NCBI GenBank assembly: GCA_949373095.1
Contig: CASIBY010000005.1
Location: 1 to 64,000 of the forward strand
Source of the DNA: Candidatus Poseidoniaceae archaeon
Lineage (GTDB): Archaea > Thermoplasmatota > Poseidoniia > Poseidoniales > Poseidoniaceae
Direction of reading: 5' to 3'
DNA length: 64,000 nucleotides
Of this stretch, positions 7,746-16,247 are shown in pieces (within the stretch, counting starts at the first letter, position 1; the number at the start of each line of letters is the position of its first letter). The notes beneath the pieces were generated by a model. The model had not been told where the DNA came from. It saw nothing but the letters and a program-made list of their open reading frames with translations, and made no database searches. The translations under genes and the position numbers were made by a program.

Positions 7746-8738
7746 ATGAAAAAACGAACACACCTATATAGAAGGGGGAATCGGGAATTGTTTGTGACAA
7801 CCATCACGGACACGGAGCCTTCCAAGAGGCCTTTCGTCGTTGCGGGCATGCCCATGTACAACGAGGAGGAGACCATTGGCTCGGTTGTAATTCGTGCACT
7901 TCGCCATGTTGACAAAGTGGTGTGCATTGATGATGGTTCGTCCGATGCCAGCGCAAGAATCGCAGAAGCATGTGGTGCAATTGTCGTCAGGCACCGTATC
8001 AATCGTGGATACGGTGGGGCGCTCAAGACACTGTTCATGAAGGCCCTCGAAATGGACGCCGACGCATTGGTATTGTTGGATTCCGACGGGCAACACCAAA
8101 CCCACGACATCCCTAACATGCTCGGCCCCATCCTCAGTGGAGAAGCTGATTTCACCATCGGGTCTCGATTTGTTGATGGCGGTGGTGGAACCGACATGCC
8201 GGCATACCGTAGACTTGGTATCAAAGTCATCACGGCTGCTTCTAACCTTTCAAGCGACCTCGACATCAAGGATACGCAATCTGGATTTCGTGCATTCTCC
8301 CGAATGGCTCTAGAGCGCCTACGTTTTGACTCAGAAGGAATGGAATTATCCCTGGAAATGTTAGAGGATGCTCGGGAAAAACAACTTCGTGTTCTCGAAG
8401 TCCCCACGGTTATTCGCTACGATGTCCCCAAGGGCTCCAATTTCACAGCCGTATCTCATGGATTCACAGTCCTCACTTGGGCCATGCTTTCACTCTCGCA
8501 GAAGAAACCGCTGCTGGTTCTGGGACTACCCGGATTTGGACTCCTTGCAACTGGAGCAGCCATGGGAATGCAAACAGCTCAAGGATTCACAACTCAACTT
8601 GACAGTGTCATAGGAGACGGTATTTCTGCTGTCTGGATTGGCGTACTTGGACTGGCCTTGATGGCTACTGGTCTCGTGTTGCAAAGTGCTCGTGGATTCC
8701 TGCGTCACCTTTTGGTCCGTGAATTCGGGCTGGACTGA
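7746..8738 (+). CDS. Family 2 glycosyltransferase with C-terminal membrane segments (dolichyl-phosphate sugar synthase-like)
   Basis: The 330-residue protein has a GT-A fold: GMPMYNEEETIG, then CIDDGSSDAS, then the metal-binding LLDSDGQHQ and the acceptor-side IKDTQSGFRAFSR. This order matches dolichol-phosphate mannosyl/glucosyl transferases, which load a sugar on a polyprenyl phosphate at the membrane. The C-terminal 90 residues carry two membrane helices (LLVLGLPGFGLLATGAAMG and a second from about residue 293). A GGGGAGGAT ribosome-binding site supports the start. The stop abuts the convergent gene at 8739 (TGATCA). It probably acts in N-glycan or surface-polymer synthesis. Confidence 0.87.
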   Translation: MKKRTHLYRRGNRELFVTTITDTEPSKRPFVVAGMPMYNEEETIGSVVIRALRHVDKVVCIDDGSSDASARIAEACGAIVVRHRINRGYGGALKTLFMKALEMDADALVLLDSDGQHQTHDIPNMLGPILSGEADFTIGSRFVDGGGGTDMPAYRRLGIKVITAASNLSSDLDIKDTQSGFRAFSRMALERLRFDSEGMELSLEMLEDAREKQLRVLEVPTVIRYDVPKGSNFTAVSHGFTVLTWAMLSLSQKKPLLVLGLPGFGLLATGAAMGMQTAQGFTTQLDSVIGDGISAVWIGVLGLALMATGLVLQSARGFLRHLLVREFGLD

Positions 8739-9026
8739 TCAAATCAGTCGCATTGCAAGTGAAATCAGATAGGGCGCTGCAAAGAGCCCAAAGAAAATGA
8801 ACATGAAGATTCTCACTGTTCGTTGGTTTTTGTCGTCCGCAGCATTTTTGTCGATACACTCTTGTTCTTTGCATACCCTTGGCTCGGAAGAAAGTGGTAT
8901 GGTTTGGAAGCAAATACGGCAATGCTTGTGAGGCTGTACTTTATTGCTTGACAGAGAACCTGCAAACTGGCTGGATTTCTTGGCTACCATTTCCTTAACT
9001 TTCTTTGCATTCACCATAACGCTCAC
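8739..9026 (-). CDS. Zinc-ribbon membrane protein (DUF2116-like)
   Basis: The 95-residue protein has a basic N-terminus, a zinc-knuckle segment (HKHCRICFQTIPLSSEPRVC followed by KEQEC) and one C-terminal membrane helix (FMFIFFGLFAAPYLISLAM). That layout matches the archaeal DUF2116 family of small zinc-ribbon proteins. The role is unknown; by layout the zinc ribbon should face the cytoplasm. One base separates it from the stop-to-start junction with the UMP kinase gene upstream, so the two are co-transcribed. Its stop abuts the glycosyltransferase stop. Confidence 0.75.
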   Translation of the reverse strand: MSVMVNAKKVKEMVAKKSSQFAGSLSSNKVQPHKHCRICFQTIPLSSEPRVCKEQECIDKNAADDKNQRTVRIFMFIFFGLFAAPYLISLAMRLI

Positions 9027-9027
9027 C

Positions 9028-9735
9028 TCATGCTTTGATGGTCGTCCCTACGAAAGGCTTGCCTTCAAGGGCATCGTCAAGTAGCCCAATATCTCTACCG
9101 TCAAGTACTGCCAAATTCATTCCCGAATCCATTGCTGCTTGGACAGCCATGGGGTCAACCACAGCAGAAGCGCCCGGTTTGAGTGGAATACCCACACCAG
9201 TAATCGCCCCGAGTTCATCCAATGTAATCTCAGACAACGCCTCAGCATCGTCATGATGGCGTGGGTCTTTGGAATATACGTGTGAAACATTCGTAGCAAT
9301 AATGCAATGACGAGCTTGGACGGCGCCTGCCAGACGAACAGCGACCGTGTCAGTGGTATGCCCGGGGACAGTACCCCCCATCACAACAACATGATGTGAT
9401 TCCAACAGAAGTCGCGCAGCCTCAATGGTGTGGGGGATGGTTGGAGCAACATCACATCCAATCTCATCGAGTATTTGTTGGAGAACAGTAGCATTGAGCC
9501 GAGTCGCTGCGATACCAATTTCATCAAGGCGGTGGGATGACGAGATCATGGAGGAAGCGAGTTCAATCCCTTCACGAGCGGGGAGCCCTCCACCAACCAC
9601 GAGAGCCATTTTACGCCCGTTACCTTCCATATGAACAACGAGTTGACGAAGCCGCGCCATCCATGTTTCTCGTTGAGCCGCTTCTTCAGGCCGAAGGAGA
9701 CTGCCACCCAATGCTACGACATGGCGAATGCTCAT
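9028..9735 (-). CDS. pyrH: Uridylate kinase (archaeal UMP kinase)
   Basis: This 235-residue amino-acid-kinase-fold enzyme phosphorylates UMP to UDP in pyrimidine nucleotide synthesis. Diagnostic segments are VVALGGSLLRPEE at the N-terminus, ALVVGGGLPAREG, the MGGTVPGHTTDTVAVRLAG loop typical of archaeal PyrH, the ATNVSHVYSKDPR phosphate-binding region, and PLKPGASAVVDPMAV near the C-terminus. Length is normal for the archaeal subfamily. It is the first gene of a minus-strand pair with the DUF2116-like gene. The 127 bases to the divergent aRF1 gene presumably hold both promoters. Confidence 0.92.
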   Translation of the reverse strand: MSIRHVVALGGSLLRPEEAAQRETWMARLRQLVVHMEGNGRKMALVVGGGLPAREGIELASSMISSSHRLDEIGIAATRLNATVLQQILDEIGCDVAPTIPHTIEAARLLLESHHVVVMGGTVPGHTTDTVAVRLAGAVQARHCIIATNVSHVYSKDPRHHDDAEALSEITLDELGAITGVGIPLKPGASAVVDPMAVQAAMDSGMNLAVLDGRDIGLLDDALEGKPFVGTTIKA

Positions 9736-9862
9736 GTCTCATGTGCTACGCGGCCATCCTTTCATCCTATCCCCGAACAAGGCTTGTCAATCCTTGACTT
9801 AGGGGAAAGGCAGGCGAGGTTTGAAGTGTCCAACCTAGACCCACACATGGGAGGCGTAGCAA

Positions 9863-11110
9863 GTGGCGGACGATGTAAAACAATCAGCGCGACGTCTCCG
9901 CCTCAAACTCGCTTTGGAAGAACTTCGGGAAATGAAGGGATTCGGAACCGAGCTTGTCACCTTGATCATCCCTCCAGACCGCCAGGTTTATGATGCCCGC
10001 CAAATGCTTCAAAACGAACACGGACAGGCTGCAAATATCAAATCAAAGGGGACACGGAAGAACGTTCAAGGTGCTATTGAATCCGCCTTATCTACTCTTT
10101 CTCGTTACAAAAATGCCGGTGAATTCGGAATCGCCATATTCGTCGGTTCAATCATAATTGGTAACAACAAAAACCGAATGATTAGCGTCGTGATTGAAGA
10201 CCCACCGGAACCCCTGCTCTCCTTCCGATACAGATGTGATTCAAAGTTTGAATTAACACAATTGGAGGAAATGCTCATCGACAAAAAATCCTACGGATTG
10301 TTTGTTATTGACCGCTCGGAAGCAGCCTATGGCATTGCATCGGGAAAAAGAATTCACGTGCAAGAACATCTCGTCTCCAATATCATGGGCAAGCACCGAC
10401 AAGGTGGTCAATCTGCCCAACGTTTTGAGCGATTGATCGAAGAAGCTGCTCACAACTTTTTCAAGCGTGCAACCGAACACGCTAATTCATATTGGCTCCC
10501 TCATCTGGAGAACATCCAAGCCATCATTATTGGTGGCCCTGGAGCAACCAAGGACTTCGTAGTAAAGAACGAGTACTTCCATCATGAGATCGCCAAAAAG
10601 ATTGCAAAAACACATTTTGATGTGGGCTATTCAAATGAATCCGGCGTTCGAGAACTTGTTGACAACGCTGGAGGAATGATGGGCGAGATTGAGTTGGACG
10701 CAGAGCGACAAGTCATGAACCGATTTTTGGAAGAACTAATTCGCCCACACCCTAAGGCCACCTACGGAGAAATGATGGTGAAACGTGCTCTTGACGAGGG
10801 TGCGGTCGACAAATTATTGTTCTCAGAAGGCTTGAAGGCAAAGGATTTGAAGGTCCAATGCAAGAAGTGCAGACATGAATGGGACCAACGGGTCAAGAAG
10901 ACCAGCGATGATATTTCGTGCCCCAAATGTGCAGCATCCGGTGAGGCGATCAGAGTGCTTGAAACGAGTTCCGTTTTTGATACGCTGAGCAAAAATGCAG
11001 AAGCAAGTAACACTGAAGTTATCATTATCTCAACCGATACTGAAGAAGGCTCTCAACTGATGCTTGGATTTGGCGGACTTGCAGCAATATTGCGCTATCC
11101 CTGGATGTGA
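9863..11110 (+). CDS. prf1: Peptide chain release factor aRF1
   Basis: This 415-residue protein is the archaeal class 1 release factor, which reads all three stop codons and triggers peptide release on the ribosome. The stop-codon-recognition motif NIKS lies at 58-61 and the catalytic GGQ at 181-183 (HRQGGQSAQRF). The C-terminal domain has a zinc site formed by CKKCRHEW and CPKC. The length is normal. The start is GTG, with GGGAGG about ten bases upstream. The gene ends four bases before the argS start, so the two translation genes form one unit. Confidence 0.96.
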   Translation: MADDVKQSARRLRLKLALEELREMKGFGTELVTLIIPPDRQVYDARQMLQNEHGQAANIKSKGTRKNVQGAIESALSTLSRYKNAGEFGIAIFVGSIIIGNNKNRMISVVIEDPPEPLLSFRYRCDSKFELTQLEEMLIDKKSYGLFVIDRSEAAYGIASGKRIHVQEHLVSNIMGKHRQGGQSAQRFERLIEEAAHNFFKRATEHANSYWLPHLENIQAIIIGGPGATKDFVVKNEYFHHEIAKKIAKTHFDVGYSNESGVRELVDNAGGMMGEIELDAERQVMNRFLEELIRPHPKATYGEMMVKRALDEGAVDKLLFSEGLKAKDLKVQCKKCRHEWDQRVKKTSDDISCPKCAASGEAIRVLETSSVFDTLSKNAEASNTEVIIISTDTEEGSQLMLGFGGLAAILRYPWM

Positions 11111-11114
11111 TTTC

Positions 11115-12878
11115 ATGCAGATGCTCAAGCGAATCGTTCAGCCCCTTATCATCGAAGCATTATCCAGCATGGGGGTTGAGCAAATGCCTGTTGAAAAGAT
11201 GCTACAAGCATCCCGAGAACTTGACCAAGGAGACCTTGCCTTACCGTGCTTTCCTTTCGCCAAGCGATTGGGAATGGCTCCTGCTGAAATTGCCGAACAA
11301 CTTGCACAACATGTCGCAGACCATCCAGCAATTGGAGAAGTGAGCGGAGTAAACGGCTATCTCAACATCCGAGCCAACCCGAAATGGATTGTTGAACAAT
11401 TAATAGAATTTGGAACACAAGGCTCCCATCCGTCACCGAACCGAAGCGTTCTCATTGAACACACTTCAGCCAACCCGAACGGACCATTTCACGTTGGCCG
11501 TGCTCGGAATGCCATTTTGGGAGATACGTTGGTTCGACTACACCGATTGTTTGGAAACAACGTTACAGCGGAGTATTACGTCGACGACATGGGCAAGCAA
11601 GTGGCTGTTCTCGCTTGGGCACTGGAACATCTATCGGCGGAAGATGTAGAGGCACAATTGATCGGCCGAGAACCAGTGAATCCCTCTTGGAAGGGGAAGG
11701 CTGACCATGAGCGTGTCCGTTGGTATCAAGCTGCACAAGCACTTCGTCAAGAAAAAGAAGGAGCCGAAGAAATTGAGAAGAAGATTGGATTCATGGTTCA
11801 TGCAAGTGAAAACGGAGATGAAGCCGTACTCGCTTCGTTCCAGGCTGCATACCAACCTGTATTGGAGGGTATGCTTTCCACATTAGGACGTCTCGGGATT
11901 AACTTTGACCGATTCACCAAGGAATCCATATTTGTCACCAATGGTGATGTCGGACGTTTGATGGAACGGCTTCAATCTTTGGAAATCAACGGTGAAGCCG
12001 ACAATGGAGCCCAATTCCTTGACCTCGGAGCACGTGGATTGAAGGGGAAAACAGAATTCTTCTACCAACGAGGTGACGGTTCCTCACTTTATGCAACCCG
12101 TGACATCGCCTACCATATGTGGAAATGGACGCAAGGTGGCGACCTCATCAACGTGCTTGGTGAGGACCACAAACTCCAAGCAAAGCAAGTTGGAATGACG
12201 TTGGAAGAACTTGGTGAAAAACGTCCTGAGGTTGTATTTTATTCATTTATCAAACTCCCTGAGGGGAAGATGTCAACTCGCCGGGGTAACGTTGTCTTCA
12301 TGGATGACCTACTTGAGGAAGCCAAGGAGCAGGCAGCCGTTGTGGTCCGAGAACTTCGCCCGCACTATGATGAAGAAAAAATCAGTACCATTGCTGAAGC
12401 AGTAGGGACATCAGCGGTCCGATTTAACATCATCAAGGTGAGCCCTGAGAAAGGATTCACCTTCCGTTGGGAAGACGCACTTACATTCGAAGCGGGTTCA
12501 GCACCGTTCATCATGTACAGTCACACCCGGGCATGCTCAATTCGTAAGCGAGTTGAGACCGAAGTTGCCCCGATTGAGAATATCCTCAACGGAGAAATTG
12601 AAACGCAGGAACATTTTTCTGACGGCTTAATCACCTTACTTAGAGTACTTGCCGTCCATCAGGATTGTGTGGAAAAGGCAGTCAATGACCACCGGCCTCA
12701 TTTGTTTGCAGAACATATGCTTCATCTTGCGAACGCTTACAATGCATTTTACCGAGACTGTCACATCCTTACGGATGGCGAAGTAGACAAATTCTACCTT
12801 TGGGTTTCTGAACTTGCACGAGGCATCATGAAAGATGGAATGGAAGGCCTCGGCCTGATAGCCATTGAAGAAATGTGA
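11115..12878 (+). CDS. argS: Arginyl-tRNA synthetase
   Basis: This class I synthetase of 587 residues charges tRNA-Arg. The ATP-binding HIGH-type motif is HVGR at 126-129 (NPNGPFHVGRARNAILGD), and the second signature is KMSTRRGN in place of KMSKS. The N-terminal tRNA-recognition domain (about 1-110) and the C-terminal anticodon-binding DALR-type helical domain are both present. I place the start at ATG 11115, four bases after the aRF1 stop; a longer reading from 11064 would overlap aRF1. The stop abuts the convergent GTPase gene (TGATCA). Confidence 0.95.
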   Translation: MQMLKRIVQPLIIEALSSMGVEQMPVEKMLQASRELDQGDLALPCFPFAKRLGMAPAEIAEQLAQHVADHPAIGEVSGVNGYLNIRANPKWIVEQLIEFGTQGSHPSPNRSVLIEHTSANPNGPFHVGRARNAILGDTLVRLHRLFGNNVTAEYYVDDMGKQVAVLAWALEHLSAEDVEAQLIGREPVNPSWKGKADHERVRWYQAAQALRQEKEGAEEIEKKIGFMVHASENGDEAVLASFQAAYQPVLEGMLSTLGRLGINFDRFTKESIFVTNGDVGRLMERLQSLEINGEADNGAQFLDLGARGLKGKTEFFYQRGDGSSLYATRDIAYHMWKWTQGGDLINVLGEDHKLQAKQVGMTLEELGEKRPEVVFYSFIKLPEGKMSTRRGNVVFMDDLLEEAKEQAAVVVRELRPHYDEEKISTIAEAVGTSAVRFNIIKVSPEKGFTFRWEDALTFEAGSAPFIMYSHTRACSIRKRVETEVAPIENILNGEIETQEHFSDGLITLLRVLAVHQDCVEKAVNDHRPHLFAEHMLHLANAYNAFYRDCHILTDGEVDKFYLWVSELARGIMKDGMEGLGLIAIEEM

Positions 12879-13994
12879 TCACTGGTCGCTGCGATGCCAA
12901 CCCTTAGGCAGTGCCATCGGGTCTACTGGACGGGCTGCTTGTACTTTCCGAACAATTTCAAGACGCATAGAGTCCATACCGACGAACTCAGTAGCAGACA
13001 TAGTAATCCGTCCTTTCGGGTCAATCAAAAACGGCAGCTCAGGTTCACCTTGACCGTCGTTTGTATTCCAATCTTCTTCAGCCGCTTGAACTTCATCCCA
13101 CATTTCCGGAAGCGGGTCAAGTAGGTCCGCCTTGGAGGTAACTACCATGAGTTCTGTTTCAGGAAGCAAGGTCTCTACTTCCTTTAACAAATTCATTTGC
13201 TCTTCGTATGAAGTACCGCAGGAATCACTCTCATCCACCAGGAACAGGACCAGAGAGCCGACGTGCTCCAAGGCCGCAATCGCTTGCATCTCGATGTAGT
13301 TTCGTTCCTCCATTGGCCGGTCCAACAAACCTGGCGTGTCAACCAGCTGATATTGAAGCCGGCGATGGACAAAATGCCCAACGTGGATTTGCTTGGTCGT
13401 AAATGGATAATGATTGACTTCCATATTTCCAGAACTCAACGCTGAGATGAAAGCAGACTTACCGACGTTAGGTGCGCCACAAACAACGACGCAAGGAAGG
13501 ATTGGGTCGATTTTAGGGAGGCGCTTTAGAGTCTCACGCGCCTCACTTAGCCAAACCAATGAAGAACTGACTTGCCGCATGATTGAGGAGATACGTCCGT
13601 ATGCCTCTCGACGAGCATCGTGCATTAATTCAGTTCGTCCCGTACGAATAATCTTCTTCGAATTCTGTGAAGCAATGCGTAAAACTTGCTTTCCTGCCCA
13701 TTGAAGTGCTGCGAGGTTCTTGCGATAGTCATCACATCCAACACATGCATCAATCATTGCAATGTCAAACAAAGGAGATTGGTCAAGCGATGGCCAAGCG
13801 GCTACGAGTTCAATGAATTGATTGGAAATGACATCGGCTGCAGTTTGAACCATACGAGTCATCTGCTTCCTTACCCGAAACACACGGACAGGGTCGTCAA
13901 CACGGTCAGCGGCTTTCTTTGCTCTGGAGAAGGCTTTGTCAAGCAATTCGTCTTCTAATAAGACGGTGCTTAACGTTCGCCAAGATACTTTCAT
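12879..13994 (-). CDS. NOG1-like GTPase
   Basis: The 371-residue protein has a long helical N-terminal region (about residues 1-160) followed by a G domain. This layout matches the archaeal NOG1 family of ribosome-assembly GTPases. The P-loop is VVCGAPNVGKSAF, the G2/G3 region contains YPFTTKQIHVG and LVDTPGLLDRP, and the G4 motif is TSKADLL (TKAD-type). The C-terminal end is short (KGWHRSDQ). Likely role: large-subunit biogenesis in the cytoplasm. It stands alone between two convergent or divergent neighbours, with a 110-base upstream region shared with the gene at 14106. Confidence 0.88.
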   Translation of the reverse strand: MKVSWRTLSTVLLEDELLDKAFSRAKKAADRVDDPVRVFRVRKQMTRMVQTAADVISNQFIELVAAWPSLDQSPLFDIAMIDACVGCDDYRKNLAALQWAGKQVLRIASQNSKKIIRTGRTELMHDARREAYGRISSIMRQVSSSLVWLSEARETLKRLPKIDPILPCVVVCGAPNVGKSAFISALSSGNMEVNHYPFTTKQIHVGHFVHRRLQYQLVDTPGLLDRPMEERNYIEMQAIAALEHVGSLVLFLVDESDSCGTSYEEQMNLLKEVETLLPETELMVVTSKADLLDPLPEMWDEVQAAEEDWNTNDGQGEPELPFLIDPKGRITMSATEFVGMDSMRLEIVRKVQAARPVDPMALPKGWHRSDQ

Positions 13995-14105
13995 GACCTT
14001 CCCTCAACTCATGCCCGTGGCCCACACTTCAAGAAGTCACCCGTTCATTTGACCTCTTTAATATGAAAGGGGAGGTTCAAGTACGCTCGCCGATTGACCA
14101 AAGAC

Positions 14106-14549
14106 ATGGCGAAGAAAAAAATGGGAATCAAACTACCAGAATGGGCAAAACCAATGTGGAAGGACCTTGGTTCACCCGACCTTGATGGATTAGCGTCTGT
14201 CCATACAGGAGACCTTCTTGAGCGTCGCCACGGACTTCGCAAGGATGATTTCATTGAAGTTCATATGAACGTTCAAGCATTCAGCGAGCCTGAACAAGCA
14301 TACATCCGAGGTAGACTCCTATCCAGTGGTAAGACCAGTTTGGAGATTCTCGGAGAGGATGGACGCAGTCATTTTGTTGCCCGTGAAGTCATCGTCCGCA
14401 TTGTACTCGTAGCACACACACGACGTGCATACATCGACGACGACAAATTGCTAGCATACGAGCGAGAAGACATGAAGCGTCGCTCTACTCTTCACGAAAA
14501 GGTGGAGAAAGAAACCAAAGGAAACGACGATTCACATCTCTGGGGATGA
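14106..14549 (+). CDS. Hypothetical basic protein with a possible Sm-like core
   Basis: I do not recognise the family with certainty. The 147-residue protein is basic at both ends. Its centre (DDFIEVHMNVQAF, then AYIRGRLLSSGKTSLEIL, then HFVAREVIVRIVLVAHTRR) has a strand pattern resembling Sm/Lsm or RimM-like beta barrels, which bind RNA; this is inference from pattern only. The ATG at 14106 is chosen over an in-frame TTG at 14094. A TTTAATATG element about 45 bases upstream may be the promoter, which would give a short leader. It is followed four bases later by the pterin dehydratase gene. Confidence 0.6.
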   Translation: MAKKKMGIKLPEWAKPMWKDLGSPDLDGLASVHTGDLLERRHGLRKDDFIEVHMNVQAFSEPEQAYIRGRLLSSGKTSLEILGEDGRSHFVAREVIVRIVLVAHTRRAYIDDDKLLAYEREDMKRRSTLHEKVEKETKGNDDSHLWG

Positions 14550-14553
14550 TTTG

Positions 14554-14796
14554 ATGAACCTTCCAGAGAACTGGGAGGAAATCGATGGACGCCTCATGCA
14601 TGAAGTCGCATTTGAAAATTTCCAGCAAGCAAAATCTTTTGTCGACAAAATCTCTGATCTCTGTGAAGAACACGCCCACCATGCGGACATTCACTTCGGC
14701 TGGGGCTATGTTGTCATCGAATTGATGACACATGATGAGCAGGCCATTACAGAAAAAGACATCAGTCTGGCCAAGGCCATTAACGAACTTAGGTGA
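14554..14796 (+). CDS. Pterin-4a-carbinolamine dehydratase family protein
   Basis: The 80-residue protein fits the PCD/DCoH family. The N-terminal WEEIDGRLMHEVAFENFQQA matches the first helix-strand, and EEHAHHADIHFGWGYVVIEL carries the double-histidine active-site segment, followed by THDEQAITEKD. The enzyme dehydrates 4a-hydroxytetrahydropterins; in archaea the pterin may be different. The ATG at 14554 is used, behind GGGGATGAT. It lies between a basic protein gene and a 2Fe-2S protein gene with only four-base gaps, so they form one operon. ThyA and DHFR, which use folate-type pterins, are also in the window. Confidence 0.87.
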   Translation: MNLPENWEEIDGRLMHEVAFENFQQAKSFVDKISDLCEEHAHHADIHFGWGYVVIELMTHDEQAITEKDISLAKAINELR

Positions 14797-14800
14797 GCAT

Positions 14801-15143
14801 ATGTCAAAGGACCCCAAGGGACGAAAAGAACCTGGTTTCACCCGACATGCATTCGTCTGTGCGACATGAACGCCCAGAAGGAGCTGCACGACCATCTTGC
14901 CTTGCTAAAGACAGCATGAACATGATGCGAGAACTCAAACAATCGGTTCGGGACAAGGGACTCAAAGGTGTTCGGGTCCAAAAATCAGGGTGCCTAGATT
15001 ATTGCGAATTCGGGCCAACATGCGTCATTTATCCCGAAGGAACATGGTATTCACTTGACGCCAACGGCGCATTTGATGCTGTCCTCAAACATTTAGAAAC
15101 TGGCGAAGTCCAAGTGAACTTCACACTTGACCTCAAAGAATGA
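14801..15143 (+). pseudogene. Thioredoxin-like [2Fe-2S] ferredoxin, one frameshift
   Basis: The reading starts MSKDPKGRKEPGFTRHAFVC, then breaks at about 14864-14867. Removing one A (gcgacatgaa to gcgcatgaa) gives VCAHERPEGAARPSC and restores the frame. The rest carries GVRVQKSGCLDYCEFGPTC and VIYPEGTWYS, the classic pattern of thioredoxin-like [2Fe-2S] ferredoxins (four cysteines: VC, SC, GCLDYC). Such proteins carry electrons for soluble oxidoreductases. An in-frame reading from 14793 would lose the first cluster cysteine. I think the frame break is a one-base sequence error, since every family signature is intact on both sides. Confidence 0.8.
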
Positions 15144-15554
15144 TCACAATTTAACGGGGCGTGTTGCACCGCATGCTTGACACTTGAGCAGGGTCGTACG
15201 GTCTTCACGAATGAAATGTGTATCTGGGGCAGAACATTGGCTGCACTTGATGTACGTGTTCACGTAACTTGCAATCGTATTCTTGATTCTCTTAGGAGGA
15301 ATTCGCCCCTTGAAACGAGCACGGGGGCCGTCACGGGACCCAGAAGTTCCCAGGTCATTCAAGATGTACTGATACACGTGATTTTCGTCCCGGTCCATCA
15401 TTGATACAACATCGTTGAAATTACGGAAAATGGTGTTTGAACCCTCGATGAGGATTTGAGGAGCAGGCAACCGCCAGCGGGAACGACTGGATATTTCCTC
15501 TGGAATGTTCTCACGGGCACGGTCAAGGAGAGACTCGTAATCAAAGTCGGCCAT
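15144..15554 (-). CDS. eif2b: Translation initiation factor aIF2 beta subunit
   Basis: This 136-residue protein is the beta subunit of the aIF2 complex that brings initiator Met-tRNA to the small ribosomal subunit. An N-terminal helix is followed by the core domain (NTIFRNFNDVVSMMDRDENH, then YILNDLGTSGS). The C-terminal zinc ribbon has CSQCSAPDTHF and CQACGATRPVK. Length matches archaeal aIF2-beta. The ATG at 15554 (MADFDYESLL) is preferred over an upstream frame start at 15575. The stop abuts the ferredoxin gene (TGATCA). Confidence 0.94.
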   Translation of the reverse strand: MADFDYESLLDRARENIPEEISSRSRWRLPAPQILIEGSNTIFRNFNDVVSMMDRDENHVYQYILNDLGTSGSRDGPRARFKGRIPPKRIKNTIASYVNTYIKCSQCSAPDTHFIREDRTTLLKCQACGATRPVKL

Positions 15555-15653
15555 GATTCGTGGCCGGCCTCCCACCCTTCAAGACTTTCGCCCTGTGAGG
15601 CATTTACAGGAAAGCATTCATTTGGGTTAAACCAACCCGTGGAACTGAGCATC

Positions 15654-16238
15654 ATGGTATTGAGCATTGAAGAACTGAAGGTCCTTGCAACCAATCTACG
15701 AAAAGAGGGTTTGAACACTCAACAAATCGCTGATGAATTATCGCTATCCCAAGACACCATCACCTGGCTCTTAACCGGAACCGGGGAAAAAGACCGCCCA
15801 AGTGATGTTCGTATCGGATGGAGAACTCTCGGAGTACGCCCCCATCGCATAGCATCAATTGGAGCCATTATGGCTGATGTTGCAGATGAAGAAATCGGGC
15901 ATGACGATATTGATACAGTGGTTGGAATCTCCATCAATGGAATCGCTTTTGCCTTCGAAGTCGCACGAATGCTTGAGTCTGACATGACCGTTTTTCGCAC
16001 AACAGATGAAGGAACCGGTAGCGGTTCACTCTCTGCAAAATACGGACAAGTCGCTGGAAAGAGAGTCATCATCATTGACGACGTTCTATCCTCCGGGATG
16101 ACGATGTCAAAAACCATCCAATCTATCCGTGATGCTGGCGGAGAAGTAGCCCTCGCAGTAGTCCTCGTCAACAAAACAACACGAAATGAAATCGATGACG
16201 TCCCACTTCGTGGATTAATCCGAGCAGTCGCTGTTTGA
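15654..16238 (+). CDS. HTH-phosphoribosyltransferase regulator (GfcR/PyrE-like)
   Basis: The 194-residue protein joins an N-terminal helix-turn-helix (LNTQQIADELSLSQDTITWL, about 20-39) to a type I phosphoribosyltransferase domain. The PRPP-binding signature is VIIIDDVLSSGMTMS, near residue 142. This matches archaeal PyrE-like proteins, including GfcR of haloarchaea, which regulate sugar or nucleotide metabolism. Whether it has enzyme activity is not visible. The ATG at 15654 is chosen because the domain starts there; the longer frame runs into aIF2-beta sequence. It precedes lysS by nine bases. Confidence 0.82.
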   Translation: MVLSIEELKVLATNLRKEGLNTQQIADELSLSQDTITWLLTGTGEKDRPSDVRIGWRTLGVRPHRIASIGAIMADVADEEIGHDDIDTVVGISINGIAFAFEVARMLESDMTVFRTTDEGTGSGSLSAKYGQVAGKRVIIIDDVLSSGMTMSKTIQSIRDAGGEVALAVVLVNKTTRNEIDDVPLRGLIRAVAV

Positions 16239-16247
16239 GGTGATTTT

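Noticed and set aside
11064..11114. Longer N-terminus for ArgRS
   Set aside because: It would overlap the aRF1 gene; the ATG at 11115 directly after the aRF1 stop matches the family start.
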